Positions 53,183 to 62,886 are shown, counted from the first letter of the stretch. The stretch: DNA of 64,000 nt from Pseudoglutamicibacter cumminsii (GCF_003143995.1 NZ_QFWG01000003.1:112457-176456), one strand, 5' to 3'. The notes: generated from the sequence alone by a model not told the origin. Program-made: numbers and translations.

Positions 53183-54247
53183 ATGACGCGCACACTTGAT
53201 TTGGCAGTAATCCCAGGCGACGGCATCGGGCCAGAAGTGGTCAGCCAAGCCCTGAGGGTCATCATGGCATCGCTGGAAAACACCGACGTTGAGGTTGCAA
53301 CCACCGAATACAACATCGGTGCAGAACACTGGCTTGCAACCGGGGAAACCCTCACCGAAGAAACCATGGAGAACCTCCGCCAGCACGAAGCGATCCTCTT
53401 CGGCGCAGTCGGTGCCGCCCCCAATGATGACCGGATCCCATCCGGAATCCTCGAACGCGAAATCCTGCTCAAGCTGCGATTCTCCTTCGACCACGCCGTC
53501 AACCTTCGCCCATCGCGGCTCTTCCCAGGCTCGGTCAGCCCGCTGAGCGAACCTGGCGAGATCGACTTCATCGTGGTCCGCGAAGGCACCGAAGGCCTGT
53601 ACGCAGGCAACGGCGGACAGTTCAAGGCCGGAACCGAGCACGAAGTCGCAACTGAGGTTTCGATTAACACCGCCCACGGTGTGCGCCGCGTAGTCCGCGA
53701 CGCCTTCGAACGAGCCAACGCACGTCGCAAGAAACTGACGCTGGTCCACAAACACAACGTCCTGGTCAACGCCGGAAAGCTGTGGAACCGCATCGTGAAC
53801 GAAGAAGCCGCCAACTACCCGGAGGTCACCGTCGACTACCTCCACGTCGACGCCGCGACCATCTTCATGGTCACCGACCCGGCCCGCTTCGACGTCATCG
53901 TGACCGACAACCTCTTCGGCGACATCCTGACCGACCTCGCTGGCGCCGTAACCGGCGGCATCGGCCTCGCATCCTCCGGCAACATCAACGTCGACGGAAC
54001 CGCGCCATCGATGTTTGAGCCAGTCCACGGCTCCGCGCCGGACATCGCTGGCCAGAACATCGCGGACCCAACCGCCGCGATCCTTTCCGGCGCCCTGTTG
54101 CTGCGCCACGTTGGCCTCGATGAGCAAGCCGAAGCGATCGAAGCCGCCGTCGAGCGGGACCTCGCGGCACTCGTCGACGCGCCTTCCACGCCGCAGCGAG
54201 CCACCACCGAAATCGGTGACGCGATCATCGCCCAGCTCAGCGCTTAG
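53183..54247 (+). CDS. leuB: 3-isopropylmalate dehydrogenase
   Basis: Oxidative decarboxylation of 3-isopropylmalate to 2-ketoisocaproate in leucine synthesis; NAD and Mg/Mn dependent. The 354-residue product has [14 protein letters not shown] at the start, [22 protein letters not shown] (substrate Arg residues), [49 protein letters not shown] (metal Asp residues) and [34 protein letters not shown]. The ATG at 53183 is used; a GTG lies three codons upstream. It is divergent from the two-component system. Confidence 0.97.
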   Translation: MTRTLDLAVIPGDGIGPEVVSQALRVIMASLENTDVEVATTEYNIGAEHWLATGETLTEETMENLRQHEAILFGAVGAAPNDDRIPSGILEREILLKLRFSFDHAVNLRPSRLFPGSVSPLSEPGEIDFIVVREGTEGLYAGNGGQFKAGTEHEVATEVSINTAHGVRRVVRDAFERANARRKKLTLVHKHNVLVNAGKLWNRIVNEEAANYPEVTVDYLHVDAATIFMVTDPARFDVIVTDNLFGDILTDLAGAVTGGIGLASSGNINVDGTAPSMFEPVHGSAPDIAGQNIADPTAAILSGALLLRHVGLDEQAEAIEAAVERDLAALVDAPSTPQRATTEIGDAIIAQLSA

Positions 54248-54425
54248 CGCCAAGAAACTGAAACCGGCCTCAAACTGAAACCCGCTGTCTTGCTCTACCG
54301 CATACGGTAGGCGCAGGACTAGGGTTACTTAAAGGTGCGTGCAGGCTCACCGTCTGCGGCGCCGCGCAAACACATCACGAGCCGCCACCAAGAGCGGCGA
54401 AACGTATCGGAACTGGAGCAGAACA

Positions 54426-55508
54426 GTGGAGTTCACCCGCACGCTCACGACCAACCCAACCTCTGACGAGGAACGCAACAAGATCCTGCAGGACCCGGGC
54501 TTCGGCACGTACTACACGGATCACCAGGTCATTATCGACTGGGACATTGACAAGGGTTGGCACGATGCGCGCGTGGTTCCGTACGGCCCGTTGACGTTGG
54601 ACCCTGCCGCGGCGGTACTGCATTACGGCCAGGAGGTCTTCGAGGGCCTCAAGGCTTACCGCCACAAGGATGGCGGGGCCTACACTTTCCGTCCGGAGGA
54701 GAATGGTCGCCGCTTGAACCGCTCCGCGGTGCGTTTGGGTATGCCTGAGCTTCCGGTGGATGTTTTCTTGCAGGCAATCAAGGAACTCGTGAGCGCGGAC
54801 GAGGCCTGGATCCCGGACGGCGACGGCGAATCGCTCTATTTGCGTCCTTTCATGATCGCGACCGAGGCGTTCCTGGGTGTGCGGCCATCGCATCGTTATG
54901 AGTTCCGCGTGATCGCGTCGCCTGCCGGTAACTACTTTGGCGGCGAGCTCAAGCCGGTCCAGATTTGGCTCTCGGAGACCTACGCCCGCGCGGGCCACGG
55001 CGGCACGGGTGAGGCGAAGTGCGGCGGTAACTATGCAGCCTCGCTCATCGCGCAACTCGAGGCCGAGGCGAACGGTTGCCAGCAGGTCATCTTCACCGAC
55101 CCAACCAACGATCACGCAGTTCAGGAACTCGGCGGCATGAACGTGTTCTTTGTGATCGACGACGGTAAGACGCTCGTGACCCCGGCGCTCGACGGCACGA
55201 TCCTGCACGGCGTGACGCGCTCCTCGGTGCTTGAGCTGGCCCAAGAGAAGGGCCTTGCTGTCGAGCAGCGCACCTTCACCCTGGACGAGTGGAAGCGTCG
55301 CGTTGAGGACGGCTCACTCGATGAGGTCTTCGCATGCGGTACCGCGGCGGTCATCACCCCTATTTCCGAGCTTCGCGGCCGTGACATGACGCTCACGATG
55401 CCGGAGGTCAAGCAGGACGGCGTGTGGGCTTCGATCCGTCACGACCTGTTGGGTGTTCAGACCGGCGGGGTAGAGGACGCGCACGGCTGGCTGCACAAGC
55501 TCGCATAG
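54426..55508 (+). CDS. ilvE: Branched-chain amino acid aminotransferase
   Basis: A PLP enzyme (fold type IV) that makes the last step of valine, leucine and isoleucine synthesis. The 360-residue product shows DWDIDKGWHDARVVPYGPLTLDPAAAVLHYGQEVFEGLKAYR, LYLRPFMIATEAFLGV, the Schiff-base Lys in EAKCGGNYAASLIAQLEAEANGC, and LDGTILHGVTRSSVLELA. Start GTG 54426 has TGGAG 8 bp upstream; a start 29 codons earlier gives an unlikely basic tail. A 16-bp dyad CTACCG-CATA-CGGTAG lies upstream at 54295-54310 with no T-run. FAH gene 20 bp downstream. Confidence 0.96.
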   Translation: MEFTRTLTTNPTSDEERNKILQDPGFGTYYTDHQVIIDWDIDKGWHDARVVPYGPLTLDPAAAVLHYGQEVFEGLKAYRHKDGGAYTFRPEENGRRLNRSAVRLGMPELPVDVFLQAIKELVSADEAWIPDGDGESLYLRPFMIATEAFLGVRPSHRYEFRVIASPAGNYFGGELKPVQIWLSETYARAGHGGTGEAKCGGNYAASLIAQLEAEANGCQQVIFTDPTNDHAVQELGGMNVFFVIDDGKTLVTPALDGTILHGVTRSSVLELAQEKGLAVEQRTFTLDEWKRRVEDGSLDEVFACGTAAVITPISELRGRDMTLTMPEVKQDGVWASIRHDLLGVQTGGVEDAHGWLHKLA

Positions 55509-55528
55509 CCGGCCAGTAGGCTAGAACC

Positions 55529-56287
55529 ATGCGAATTGCCCGTTGTGTCACTGATAACGATCCGTTCTACGGCTTGGTAGAAGACCAGAAGGTCATCGAA
55601 CTGGCTGGCGACCCGTTCTTCCACGGCGTTCAGCCGACCCAGACCGTTCACGACCTGGACGATGTGCGCCTGGTTGCGCCGATCATCCCGCGTTCCAAGA
55701 TCGTGGGTTTCGGCAAGAACTATGCAGAGCATGCCCGCGAGATGGGCGGGGAAGCCCCCGCGCGTCCGGTCATGTTTTTGATGCCGAACACCGCGGTTCT
55801 GGGGCCGGGGGAGCCTATCCGCTTCCCGGATTTCTCTGACGAGATTTCCTATGAAGGCGAACTGGCCGTTGTGATCGGCCGGATCTGCAAGGACGTTCCG
55901 GCGGAGAGCGCCCACGATGTGGTGTTTGGTTACACGGTCGCGAACGATCTCACTGCGCGGGATGCGCAGCGCAACGACGGCCAGTGGTCGCGCGCCAAGG
56001 GCTTCGATGGTTCGGTTCCGTTGGGTCCGTGGATCGAGACCGAACTGGACCCGGACGCGTTGGCTATCACCACGACCGTGGATGGCGAGACCGTCCAAGA
56101 CGGCAACACTCGCGACATGTTGACCCAGGTCGCCGAGTTGATCGCGCAAGCATCCGAGGCATTCACCTTGCTTCCAGGCGATGTTCTGCTGACCGGAACC
56201 CCGGCCGGCGTCGGTCTTTTGCGTGAAGGCCAGACGGTCGAAGTCACGATCGAAGGCATCGGCACTCTTTCTAATCGCGTGCTGTAG
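55529..56287 (+). CDS. Fumarylacetoacetate hydrolase family protein
   Basis: A 252-residue FAH-superfamily enzyme (hydrolase, decarboxylase or isomerase on 2-keto or acylpyruvate-type acids). The conserved core reads IVGFGKNYAEHAREMGGEAPARPVMFLMPNTAVLGPGEPIRFP, then the metal acids in YEGELAVVIGRICKDV, GYTVANDLTARDAQRNDGQWSRAKGFDGSVPLGPWI, and LLPGDVLLTGTPAGVGLLREGQTVEVTIEGIGTLSNRV. The exact substrate cannot be given. In actinobacteria this gene commonly precedes gltX, as here. A tandem array of ~20-bp units starts at its stop codon. Confidence 0.9.
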   Translation: MRIARCVTDNDPFYGLVEDQKVIELAGDPFFHGVQPTQTVHDLDDVRLVAPIIPRSKIVGFGKNYAEHAREMGGEAPARPVMFLMPNTAVLGPGEPIRFPDFSDEISYEGELAVVIGRICKDVPAESAHDVVFGYTVANDLTARDAQRNDGQWSRAKGFDGSVPLGPWIETELDPDALAITTTVDGETVQDGNTRDMLTQVAELIAQASEAFTLLPGDVLLTGTPAGVGLLREGQTVEVTIEGIGTLSNRVL

Positions 56288-56378
56288 TTCCAAGTGTGTT
56301 GCTGTAGTTCCAACTGCATTGATGCGATTCCAGCCGCGTGACGTAGCCGGCAGCGTATGAGTTAGCCGGCCACCGCAT
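56281..56378 (+). repeat. Five ~20-bp tandem repeats starting at the FAH gene stop codon
   Basis: Units start at 56281, 56301, 56321, 56340 and 56359 (20, 20, 19, 19, 20 bp). Units 1 and 2 share GCTGTAGTTCCAA. Units 4 and 5 share a TAGCCGGC core. Unit 1 holds the stop TAG (56285); TAG recurs at 56305, 56344 and 56363. The array fills most of the gap to gltX. Confidence 0.75.
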
Positions 56379-56408
56379 CGTTATTTAAACCAACTAAGAT
56401 AAGGAATC

Positions 56409-57920
56409 ATGAGCTTTACTGCGTCGCTTCCTACGGTTTCTGATTCAACTCCTGTACGTGTGCGTTTCTGCCCGTCGCCGACGGGTACTCCGCACGTTGG
56501 CATGGTCCGCACGGCCCTGTTCAACTGGGCGTATGCTCGCCACACGGGTGGCACCATGATTTTCCGCATCGAAGATACCGATGCGGCGCGCGACTCCGAA
56601 GAGTCGTTCAACCAGGTCATCGACGCCATGGAGTGGCTCGGTATTGACTGGGACGAAGGCATCCGCGTGGGTGGCCCACAGGAGCCGTACCGCCAGTCGC
56701 AGCGCATGGACATCTACGCCGATATCCTGCAGAAACTGATTGACGGCGGGTACGTGTACGAGGACTTCTCGACTCCCGAGGAAGTCAAGGAGCGCCGCAA
56801 GGCCGCCGGCCAGGACGTACAGCTTGGCTACGACAACTACGACCGCGACCTGACCGAGGAACAGAAGCAGGCGTTCCGCGACGAAGGCCGCAAGCCGGTC
56901 TTCCGTTTGCGGATGCCAGATGAGGACATCACGTTCGATGACCTGATCCGTGGCGAGATCACGTTCCCTGCGGGCTCGGTTCCAGACTTCGTGGTGGCGC
57001 GTTCGAACGGTGCGCCTCTGTACACGCTGGTGAACCCGGTTGATGACGCGCTGATGGGCGTGACCCACGTTCTGCGCGGTGAGGACATCTTGTCCTCGAC
57101 TCCGCGCCAGATTGCGCTCTACCGCGCGCTGATCGAGCTTGGCATTGCCGAATACCTGCCGCGTTTCGGCCACATGCCGTACGTCATGGGGCAGGGGAAC
57201 AAGAAGCTGTCCAAGCGCGACCCGGAATCCTCGCTGTTCAACCTGCGCGATGCGGGCTTCATCAAGGAAGGCCTCGTCAACTACCTCGCGCTGCTTGGTT
57301 GGGCGATCTCGGGTGATGAGGACATCTTCACGATGGACGAGATGGTCAAGGCTTTCGACATCAAGGATGTTCAGCCGAACCCGGCTCGCTTTGACGTCAA
57401 GAAGGCTGAAGCGATCAACGGTACGCACATTCGCCGCTTGAGCGCTGAGGTTTTCGTTGAGCGTCTGGTCCCGTACCTGCGTGGTGCTGAGCTTGTCTCG
57501 GATCCGTTGACTGACGATGAGCGTCGCATCCTCGAAGCGGCCGCTCCGCTGGTTCAGGAGCGCATGCAGCTGCTGGGCGAGGCACCTAAGATGCTGGACT
57601 TCCTGTTCAAGCCGGACGCCGAGATCACGATGGACGAGGATGCTCTCAAGCGCATGCCAGAGAACCTCGGTGAAGTGATCGATGCGGCAGCGGACGCGCT
57701 CGAGAAGGTTTCAGACTTCACGGTAGAAAACATTGAGCAGGCCCTGCGTGAGAGCCTCATTGAAGGCCTCGAGCTCAAACCACGTTTTGCATTCGGTCCG
57801 GTGCGCACGGCGATTTCGGGTCACCGCGTATCACCGCCGCTGTTCGAATCGCTCGAGATCCTGGGCAAGGAATCCACACTGGCGCGCTTGCGGGCGTTCC
57901 GCGAGAACCACGTCGAGTAG
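56409..57920 (+). CDS. gltX: Glutamate--tRNA ligase
   Basis: Class I synthetase for Glu, 503 residues. The HIGH-equivalent is [31 protein letters not shown] and the KMSKS-equivalent [17 protein letters not shown] (about residues 262-278). The catalytic core also shows [16 protein letters not shown]. In actinobacteria GluRS normally also charges tRNA-Gln with Glu, later amidated by GatCAB; here tRNA-Gln and two tRNA-Glu genes follow directly, which suits that role. ATG 56409 has AAGGAA 5 bp upstream. Confidence 0.97.
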   Translation: MSFTASLPTVSDSTPVRVRFCPSPTGTPHVGMVRTALFNWAYARHTGGTMIFRIEDTDAARDSEESFNQVIDAMEWLGIDWDEGIRVGGPQEPYRQSQRMDIYADILQKLIDGGYVYEDFSTPEEVKERRKAAGQDVQLGYDNYDRDLTEEQKQAFRDEGRKPVFRLRMPDEDITFDDLIRGEITFPAGSVPDFVVARSNGAPLYTLVNPVDDALMGVTHVLRGEDILSSTPRQIALYRALIELGIAEYLPRFGHMPYVMGQGNKKLSKRDPESSLFNLRDAGFIKEGLVNYLALLGWAISGDEDIFTMDEMVKAFDIKDVQPNPARFDVKKAEAINGTHIRRLSAEVFVERLVPYLRGAELVSDPLTDDERRILEAAAPLVQERMQLLGEAPKMLDFLFKPDAEITMDEDALKRMPENLGEVIDAAADALEKVSDFTVENIEQALRESLIEGLELKPRFAFGPVRTAISGHRVSPPLFESLEILGKESTLARLRAFRENHVE

Positions 57921-57991
57921 ACGTAGTTGCAACGTAGTGTTTGCGCGCGTTAGACACCTTAGGGTCTCGCCCCGTTAATGTGGCGTTCGAC

Positions 57992-58026
57992 ACGAGGGAG
58001 GGAACCGATTTGGTTTCCTCCCTCGT
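57992..58026 (+). terminator. Terminator after gltX
   Basis: A 15-bp stem with one G.U pair (ACGAGGGAGGGAACC with 58012-58026), loop GATTT. The ~150 bp that follow, up to tRNA-Gln, are A+T-richer and hold no gene that I can see; a TACAAT box at 58164-58169 may be the tRNA promoter -10. Confidence 0.85.
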
Positions 58027-58180
58027 CTCATGTAGGCTAGACAATCGCATGCCATAGCGATCAAAAGATTTTATGGTTGCGAACAAACGCTTAGCGTGAA
58101 GATACAAAAGTATTGAAATGCCGGGCGCAGCTAATTGAATATGCGTAATCATATTGATCGTGCTACAATCGAATGCACAT

Positions 58181-58252
58181 TGGGATATGGTGTAATTGGC
58201 AACACGACTGATTCTGGTTCAGTTATTCTAGGTTCGAGTCCTGGTATCCCAG
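58181..58252 (+). tRNA. tRNA-Gln, anticodon CUG
   Basis: Acceptor TGGGATA/TATCCCA, D-arm TGGTGTAATTGGCAACA, anticodon stem ACTGA/TCAGT with loop TTCTGGT (CTG), T-arm CTAGGTTCGAGTCCTGG, discriminator G. The 72-nt gene has no encoded CCA. Confidence 0.95.
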
Positions 58253-58256
58253 CGAA

Positions 58257-58287
58257 GATCCTTCCGCTGTAAGCAGCGTTAAGGATC
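58257..58287 (+). terminator. Hairpin after tRNA-Gln
   Basis: GATCCTT (58257-58263) pairs with AAGGATC (58281-58287), and CGCTG/CAGCG stack inside with loop TAAG. It may terminate the tRNA or guide its 3' processing. Confidence 0.6.
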
Positions 58288-58315
58288 AGCGATTCCCCTC
58301 TGAAAATCCCACAGT

Positions 58316-58371
58316 CTTGCTAAAGCAGGGTCTTGCTTGCTGAAGCAGGGACTTGCTAAAGCAATGCAGGG
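58316..58371 (+). repeat. Short tandem repeats between tRNA-Gln and tRNA-Glu
   Basis: CTTGCTAAAGCAGGG (58316), CTTGCTTGCTGAAGCAGGG (58332) and CTTGCTAAAGCAATGCAGGG (58352). Each unit can fold into a small TTGCT/AGCAA-type hairpin. Spacing is 16 and 20 bp. Confidence 0.65.
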
Positions 58372-58393
58372 CATGAGGTAGGGAAAAGCATTT

Positions 58394-58466
58394 GGCCCCA
58401 TCGTATAGCGGCCTAGTACGCCGCCCTCTCACGGCGGTAACGCGGGTTCGAATCCCGCTGGGGTCA
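58394..58466 (+). tRNA. tRNA-Glu, anticodon CUC (copy 1)
   Basis: Begins GGCCCCATCGTATAGCGGCC and ends GTTCGAATCCCGCTGGGGTCA. Anticodon stem CCGCC/GGCGG with loop CTCTCAC, reading CTC. All 73 bases are identical to the copy at 58597-58669. Confidence 0.96.
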
Positions 58467-58596
58467 CGTCGCACAACACGTTCACGAACTCAACAGTTCG
58501 CTAACTCACTATGAGACGAAAACTCAATATGAGGCTCAGTGCAGGTTGATCTTGTGCAGTGCACAGGTTCGATTTAGTGGAGCGTGTCGCGAAAGC

Positions 58597-58669
58597 GGCC
58601 CCATCGTATAGCGGCCTAGTACGCCGCCCTCTCACGGCGGTAACGCGGGTTCGAATCCCGCTGGGGTCA
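58597..58669 (+). tRNA. tRNA-Glu, anticodon CUC (copy 2)
   Basis: Identical in sequence to the copy 203 bp upstream. The 130 bp between them hold no gene that I can see and are not repeated. Confidence 0.96.
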
Positions 58670-58675
58670 CGAAAG

Positions 58676-58710
58676 AAAAAATCCCGGTGATGAACTCACC
58701 GGGATTTTTT
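58676..58710 (+). terminator. Terminator after the tRNA-Glu genes
   Basis: AAAAAATCCCGGTGA (58676-58690) pairs with TCACCGGGATTTTTT (58696-58710), loop TGAAC. The six T at the end make it a classical intrinsic terminator. Confidence 0.95.
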
Positions 58711-58785
58711 ATGCCCTAATCTGGGTCTATCTCATCGTTGAGTAGATTGTTGCTGGGCCATGTGAGCGCTGCCGAAGGAGAACCT

Positions 58786-59898
58786 ATGGGTACCGTGAGC
58801 GGGATGGGTGAGCGTGCGATCATCGCATCCATCACCGAGGCATTCGGTTCTGCATCGGCATCGGAGGCCTCGCATCCCAAGGCGGGGACGGGCGGCGCTG
58901 ACGGGTTAGCGCAGGTCCTGAGCCGCGTTGTTGTAGCCAATGGCGACGATGCGGCTGTGGTTGCCGCGAATGCTCGCATGGTTTTCACGATGGACACCTC
59001 CGTCGAAGGTCAGGATTTCATGCTGACATGGCCGAGCGGCGCCAAAACCGATGCGCGGCTGCTCGGATTCAAATGCGCTGCCCAGAATCTTTCCGACATC
59101 AACGCGATGGGGGCCCGCACTCGTTATCTCCTGGTGTCGTTGTCGTTCCCGGGCGATATCGAAGAGACATGGCCTGCTGAGTTTGCGGCGGGGATGCGGC
59201 AAGCGTGCGATGAGCTCGGTGCTCCAGGTGCTGAGCTCATCGGAGGGGATGTCTCGGCGGCGGAATCCGTAGCGGTGAGCATCACCGCGATCGGCGAACT
59301 CGGCGCTGACTCCACCCCGCTCGTCCGCAGTGCGGCACAACCGGGGGATGGGGTCTATCTGGCTGGAAGGATCCCAGGGATCTCAGGCACTGCCCTCAAC
59401 GAACTTCTGTCCCCTCAGGTTGGTGGACTCAGGGCCTCGGAGGCCGAGCCGCAAAGAGCGCTTGCCGCTCACTTCGTGCCAGCTCCGCCGCTAGCCGTCG
59501 GTCCGGCGCTAGCGGCACGCGAGCACCGCATCGCAAGCATTGACACGTCCGATGGCGTGGTGCGTGACGCCACACGCATCGCACAAGCCAGCGACGTTGC
59601 TGTTGCGCTCGACGAAGCGGTCATCAACAGTTTCGCCGCACAACTGGCGGAGTCCTGGAACCTGACCGCCCAAGAGGCGCGGCACAACGTCTTATATGGG
59701 GGAGAGGACTTCAACCTGCTGTTCACGCTTCCGGCAGGGGCTGAGGCCCCTTCGATTGACGGCGTAGCGATCCGCCGCATCGGCACGGTTGAACAGCTAA
59801 GCCAGCCTGACACGAGATCTGGTACGGAACCTGGCGCCTATATCGCTGGCCGCCGCCTCGACGAAACCCTCGGCTTCGACCACTACAGCGGTGTGTGA
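58786..59898 (+). CDS. thiL: Thiamine-monophosphate kinase
   Basis: Phosphorylates thiamine monophosphate to thiamine diphosphate, the last step of cofactor synthesis. The 370-residue product has the ThiL/PurM-fold metal sites: VVANGDDAAVV, FTMDTSVEGQDFMLTWPSG, GFKCAAQNLSDINAMGARTRYLLVSLSFPGD and ELIGGDVSAAESVAVSITAIGE; then SIDTSDGVVRDATRIAQASDVAVALDE and YGGEDFNLLFTLP. It carries an extra Ser/Ala-rich stretch near residues 18-40. ATG 58786 has GAAGGAG 8 bp upstream. It converges on ndgR, 12 bp apart. Confidence 0.95.
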   Translation: MGTVSGMGERAIIASITEAFGSASASEASHPKAGTGGADGLAQVLSRVVVANGDDAAVVAANARMVFTMDTSVEGQDFMLTWPSGAKTDARLLGFKCAAQNLSDINAMGARTRYLLVSLSFPGDIEETWPAEFAAGMRQACDELGAPGAELIGGDVSAAESVAVSITAIGELGADSTPLVRSAAQPGDGVYLAGRIPGISGTALNELLSPQVGGLRASEAEPQRALAAHFVPAPPLAVGPALAAREHRIASIDTSDGVVRDATRIAQASDVAVALDEAVINSFAAQLAESWNLTAQEARHNVLYGGEDFNLLFTLPAGAEAPSIDGVAIRRIGTVEQLSQPDTRSGTEPGAYIAGRRLDETLGFDHYSGV

Positions 59899-59910
59899 AG
59901 CCGAGTAGCG

Positions 59911-60621
59911 TCAGGTCGCGATTGCGGCGCTGAGGTCGTGGGCTACCTGCGCGACGATGCTGCCGTAGCGTCGGCCGGGGTCGTTGCCGGTGCGCTGAAC
60001 AGGGCCCGACATCGAAAGCGCGGCGAGAACTTTCCCCGAGGGGCTGAAGATTGGCGCTGAAACGGAGGCCACACCCCGTTCGCGTTCACCCACGGATTGC
60101 GCCCACCCGCGTTGCTTGACCCGGGCGAGGTCGTGGGCAGTGAATCGTGCGCCTTCAAGCCCCTGGACGATGCGGGCTTGGTCCTCCCAAGCGAGCAAGA
60201 CCTGCGCCGCAGAGCCGGCACTCATGGACAGTTGCGTGCCTACCGGGATGGTGTCGCGTAGGCCGGTAGGACGCTCGGCGGAGGCTATGCAGATGCGGAG
60301 GTCACCTTGGCGCTTAAAGACCTGGGTGCTTTCGTTGGTGAGTTCACGCAAGCGGTGGAGTGAAGGGCGTGAAGCAGCAACGAGCCGGTCTTGGCCGGCG
60401 GCTGCCGCGAGTTCAGTGAGGCGTGGACCGAGTGTGAAGCGTCCGTGGAGGTCTTTGGTCACGAGCCCGTGGTGGGCCAGAGCTTGAGCGAGCCGGTGCG
60501 CTGTTGGGCGCGCAAGATGGGTTGCCTCTACGAGTTCCGCGAGGCTCGCTGGACCTGACTCGAGGGCGTCAAGGATCATGGTTGCCTTGTCGATAACGCC
60601 GACACCGCTGCTTTGTGACAT
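59911..60621 (-). CDS. ndgR: IclR family transcriptional regulator (NdgR/LtbR type)
   Basis: A 236-residue IclR-family regulator. The N-terminal winged HTH reads GVGVIDKATMILDALESGPASLAELVEATHLARPTAHRLAQALAHHGLVTKDLHGRFTLGPRLTELAAAA; the C-terminal effector domain follows (RICIASAERPTGLRDTIPVGTQLSMSAGSAAQVLLAW, then GWAQSVGERERGVASVSAPIF). Orthologues named NdgR or LtbR are encoded next to and divergent from leuCD and control leucine and other amino-acid genes; the arrangement here is the same. ATG 60621 was used; a GTG lies three codons upstream. Its operator region is at 60623-60653. Confidence 0.92.
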   Translation of the reverse strand: MSQSSGVGVIDKATMILDALESGPASLAELVEATHLARPTAHRLAQALAHHGLVTKDLHGRFTLGPRLTELAAAAGQDRLVAASRPSLHRLRELTNESTQVFKRQGDLRICIASAERPTGLRDTIPVGTQLSMSAGSAAQVLLAWEDQARIVQGLEGARFTAHDLARVKQRGWAQSVGERERGVASVSAPIFSPSGKVLAALSMSGPVQRTGNDPGRRYGSIVAQVAHDLSAAIAT

Positions 60622-60622
60622 A

Positions 60623-60653
60623 TGAGACACCCTAGCGTCTCAATTGTTGAGAC
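60623..60653. promoter_or_regulatory. NdgR operator region between ndgR and leuC
   Basis: GTCTCAA-TTG-TTGAGAC (60637-60653) is a perfect 7-bp dyad, equal to TCTCA-N5-TGAGA at 60638-60652. A third half site TGAGA lies at 60623-60627. A similar TTTCA-N5-TGAGA precedes leuB (53128). Its place right at the ndgR start suits autorepression and control of leuCD. Confidence 0.65.
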
Positions 60654-60805
60654 ACAAGACCATAATGTGGAATAGTCTGGTGTTAGCGTGGTCATATGCA
60701 CGTTCCACACGACCCTGCTGTGCGTTGGCGAAAATTCGGTGACGCAGACCCGGTGACTCAGCACCAGCGGCAGGTATCGCGAAATATCGAGGAAGGACAG
60801 ACGCT

Positions 60806-62257
60806 ATGTCGAGCACAGGCGCACCGCGCACCTTGGCAGAAAAGGTGTGGGAAGACCACGTCGTAGCCCGGGGTGAAGGCGAAGGCCTTGACCGCCGCCC
60901 TGACCTGCTCTACATCGACCTTCACCTCGTTCACGAGGTCACCTCGCCGCAGGCCTTCGAGGGTCTGCGCCTGGCTGGCCGTAAGCTGCGCCGGCCGGAC
61001 CTCACGATCGCAACCGAGGACCACAACACCCCGACCCTGGACATCGACAAGCCGATCCAAGACCCGATCTCCGCTAAGCAGATCGAAACCTTGCGCGCTA
61101 ACTGCGAGGAGTTCGGCGTCCGCTTGCATTCGCTGGGTGATAAAGAACAAGGCATCGTTCACGTCGTGGGCCCACAGCTGGGGCTCACACAGCCCGGCAT
61201 GACCATCGTGTGCGGCGACTCCCACACCTCGACCCACGGTGCGTTCGGTGCGCTGGCCTTCGGCATCGGCACCTCCGAGGTCGAACACGTCATGGCAACC
61301 CAGACGCTGCCGCTCAAACCGTTCAAGACCATGGCGATCAACGTTGAAGGAACCCTGCGCCCAGGCGTGACGTCCAAGGACATCATCCTCGCCGTGATCG
61401 CCAAGATCGGAACCGGTGGCGGCCAGGGCTACGTCCTGGAATACCGCGGCTCCGCGATCGAACAGCTTTCGATGGAAGCACGCATGACGATGTGCAACAT
61501 GTCCATCGAGGCAGGCGCGCGTGCCGGCATGATCGCTCCAGACCAGACGACGTTCGACTACATCAAGGGCCGCCCACACGCCCCACAAGGCGAAGAGTGG
61601 GATGCCGCAGTCGAATACTGGAAGACCCTGCGCACCGATGACGACGCGACATTCGACGCGGAGGTGTTCCTCGACGCAGACGAACTCGAACCGTTCGTTA
61701 CGTGGGGCACCAACCCGGGCCAGGGCGTTTCACTCAGCGACGTCGTCCCGCACCCAGAGGAATGCGGGGACGAAAACGAGAAGGCTGCGGCTCAGCGCGC
61801 GCTCGAATACATGGGTCTTGAAGCCGGAACCCGCATGAAGGACATCCGCGTAGACACCGTGTTCCTCGGCTCATGCACCAACTCGCGCATGGAAGACCTC
61901 CGTGCCGCAGCCGACGTGATCCGCGGACGTGAGAAGGACCCGAACGTACGCATGATCGTCGTCCCGGGTTCGGCACGCGTGCGCCTCGAGGCGGAAGCCG
62001 AAGGCCTCGACAAGGTGTTCAAGGACTTCGGGGCCGAATGGCGCTTCGCCGGATGCTCGATGTGCCTGGGTATGAACCCGGACCAGCTCGCAGAAGGCGA
62101 GCGTTGCGCATCGACCTCCAACCGCAACTTCGAGGGCCGCCAAGGCAAGGGTGGGCGCACCCACCTCGTGTCCCCGCTCGTCGCGGCGGCAACCGCCGTC
62201 CGAGGCACGCTGTCCTCGCCATCGGACATCCTCGAGAACGCAACCGCCTCCGCATAA
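60806..62257 (+). CDS. leuC: 3-isopropylmalate dehydratase large subunit
   Basis: The [4Fe-4S] subunit of isopropylmalate isomerase, which turns 2- into 3-isopropylmalate. The 483-residue product has [66 protein letters not shown], and the cluster cysteines in [15 protein letters not shown] and [18 protein letters not shown] 60806 has GAGGAAGGA about 8 bp upstream. leuD follows after 29 bp. The 184 bp before it hold the NdgR operator region. Confidence 0.97.
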   Translation: MSSTGAPRTLAEKVWEDHVVARGEGEGLDRRPDLLYIDLHLVHEVTSPQAFEGLRLAGRKLRRPDLTIATEDHNTPTLDIDKPIQDPISAKQIETLRANCEEFGVRLHSLGDKEQGIVHVVGPQLGLTQPGMTIVCGDSHTSTHGAFGALAFGIGTSEVEHVMATQTLPLKPFKTMAINVEGTLRPGVTSKDIILAVIAKIGTGGGQGYVLEYRGSAIEQLSMEARMTMCNMSIEAGARAGMIAPDQTTFDYIKGRPHAPQGEEWDAAVEYWKTLRTDDDATFDAEVFLDADELEPFVTWGTNPGQGVSLSDVVPHPEECGDENEKAAAQRALEYMGLEAGTRMKDIRVDTVFLGSCTNSRMEDLRAAADVIRGREKDPNVRMIVVPGSARVRLEAEAEGLDKVFKDFGAEWRFAGCSMCLGMNPDQLAEGERCASTSNRNFEGRQGKGGRTHLVSPLVAAATAVRGTLSSPSDILENATASA

Positions 62258-62286
62258 CCGCACGCTGGTAGAGAAGGACATTCATC

Positions 62287-62886
62287 ATGGAGAAATTCAG
62301 CACACACACCGGCGTTGCCGTGCCACTGCGAGCATCCAACGTCGACACCGACCAGATCATCCCGGCGGTCTACCTCAAGCGCATCACTAAGACCGGTTTC
62401 GATGACGCACTGTTCGCCCGCTGGCGTCAGGACCCAGGGTTCATCCTGAACCAGGAGCCGTACAAGAACGGTAGTGTTTTGATCGCTGGCGCGGACTTCG
62501 GTACCGGTTCCTCGCGCGAACACGCCGTGTGGGCGCTCAAGGATTACGGTTTCCGCGTCGTGATCTCGTCCCGTTTCGCGGACATCTTCCGCGGTAACTC
62601 CGGCAAGCAGGGCCTGGTTGCGGCGCAGGTCGAACAGTCCGATGTTGAACTGCTGTGGAAGCAGGTCGAACAGGATCCAGGGATGGAGGTCACTGTGGAC
62701 CTCCCTAACCGCACCGTGACCGCGGGTTCGCTGACCGTGAGCTTCTACATCGATCCGGATACCGCGTGGAGGCTCGCAGAAGGCCTCGACGACATCGACC
62801 TTTCACTGCGGCAAGAAGACGCGATCGCGGAGTACGAGGCGCGCCGCCCATCGTTCAAACCAGCGACACTGCCGGCACGTTCCTGA
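62287..62886 (+). CDS. leuD: 3-isopropylmalate dehydratase small subunit
   Basis: The small subunit of isopropylmalate isomerase, which carries substrate-recognition residues. The 199-residue product has [44 protein letters not shown], and [46 protein letters not shown] 62287 has GAGAAGGA 9 bp upstream. The last gene of the leuCD operon; no terminator is visible behind it, where a decayed gene begins. Confidence 0.97.
   Translation: MEKFSTHTGVAVPLRASNVDTDQIIPAVYLKRITKTGFDDALFARWRQDPGFILNQEPYKNGSVLIAGADFGTGSSREHAVWALKDYGFRVVISSRFADIFRGNSGKQGLVAAQVEQSDVELLWKQVEQDPGMEVTVDLPNRTVTAGSLTVSFYIDPDTAWRLAEGLDDIDLSLRQEDAIAEYEARRPSFKPATLPARS

Noticed and set aside
54295..54310. CTACCG-CATA-CGGTAG dyad before ilvE as terminator of leuB
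   Set aside because: Only six pairs and no U-tract; could be a small operator, but nothing supports either.
58316..58371. Possible mini-CRISPR from the short repeats between tRNA genes
   Set aside because: Units are 15-20 bp with no unique spacers and no cas gene in the window.
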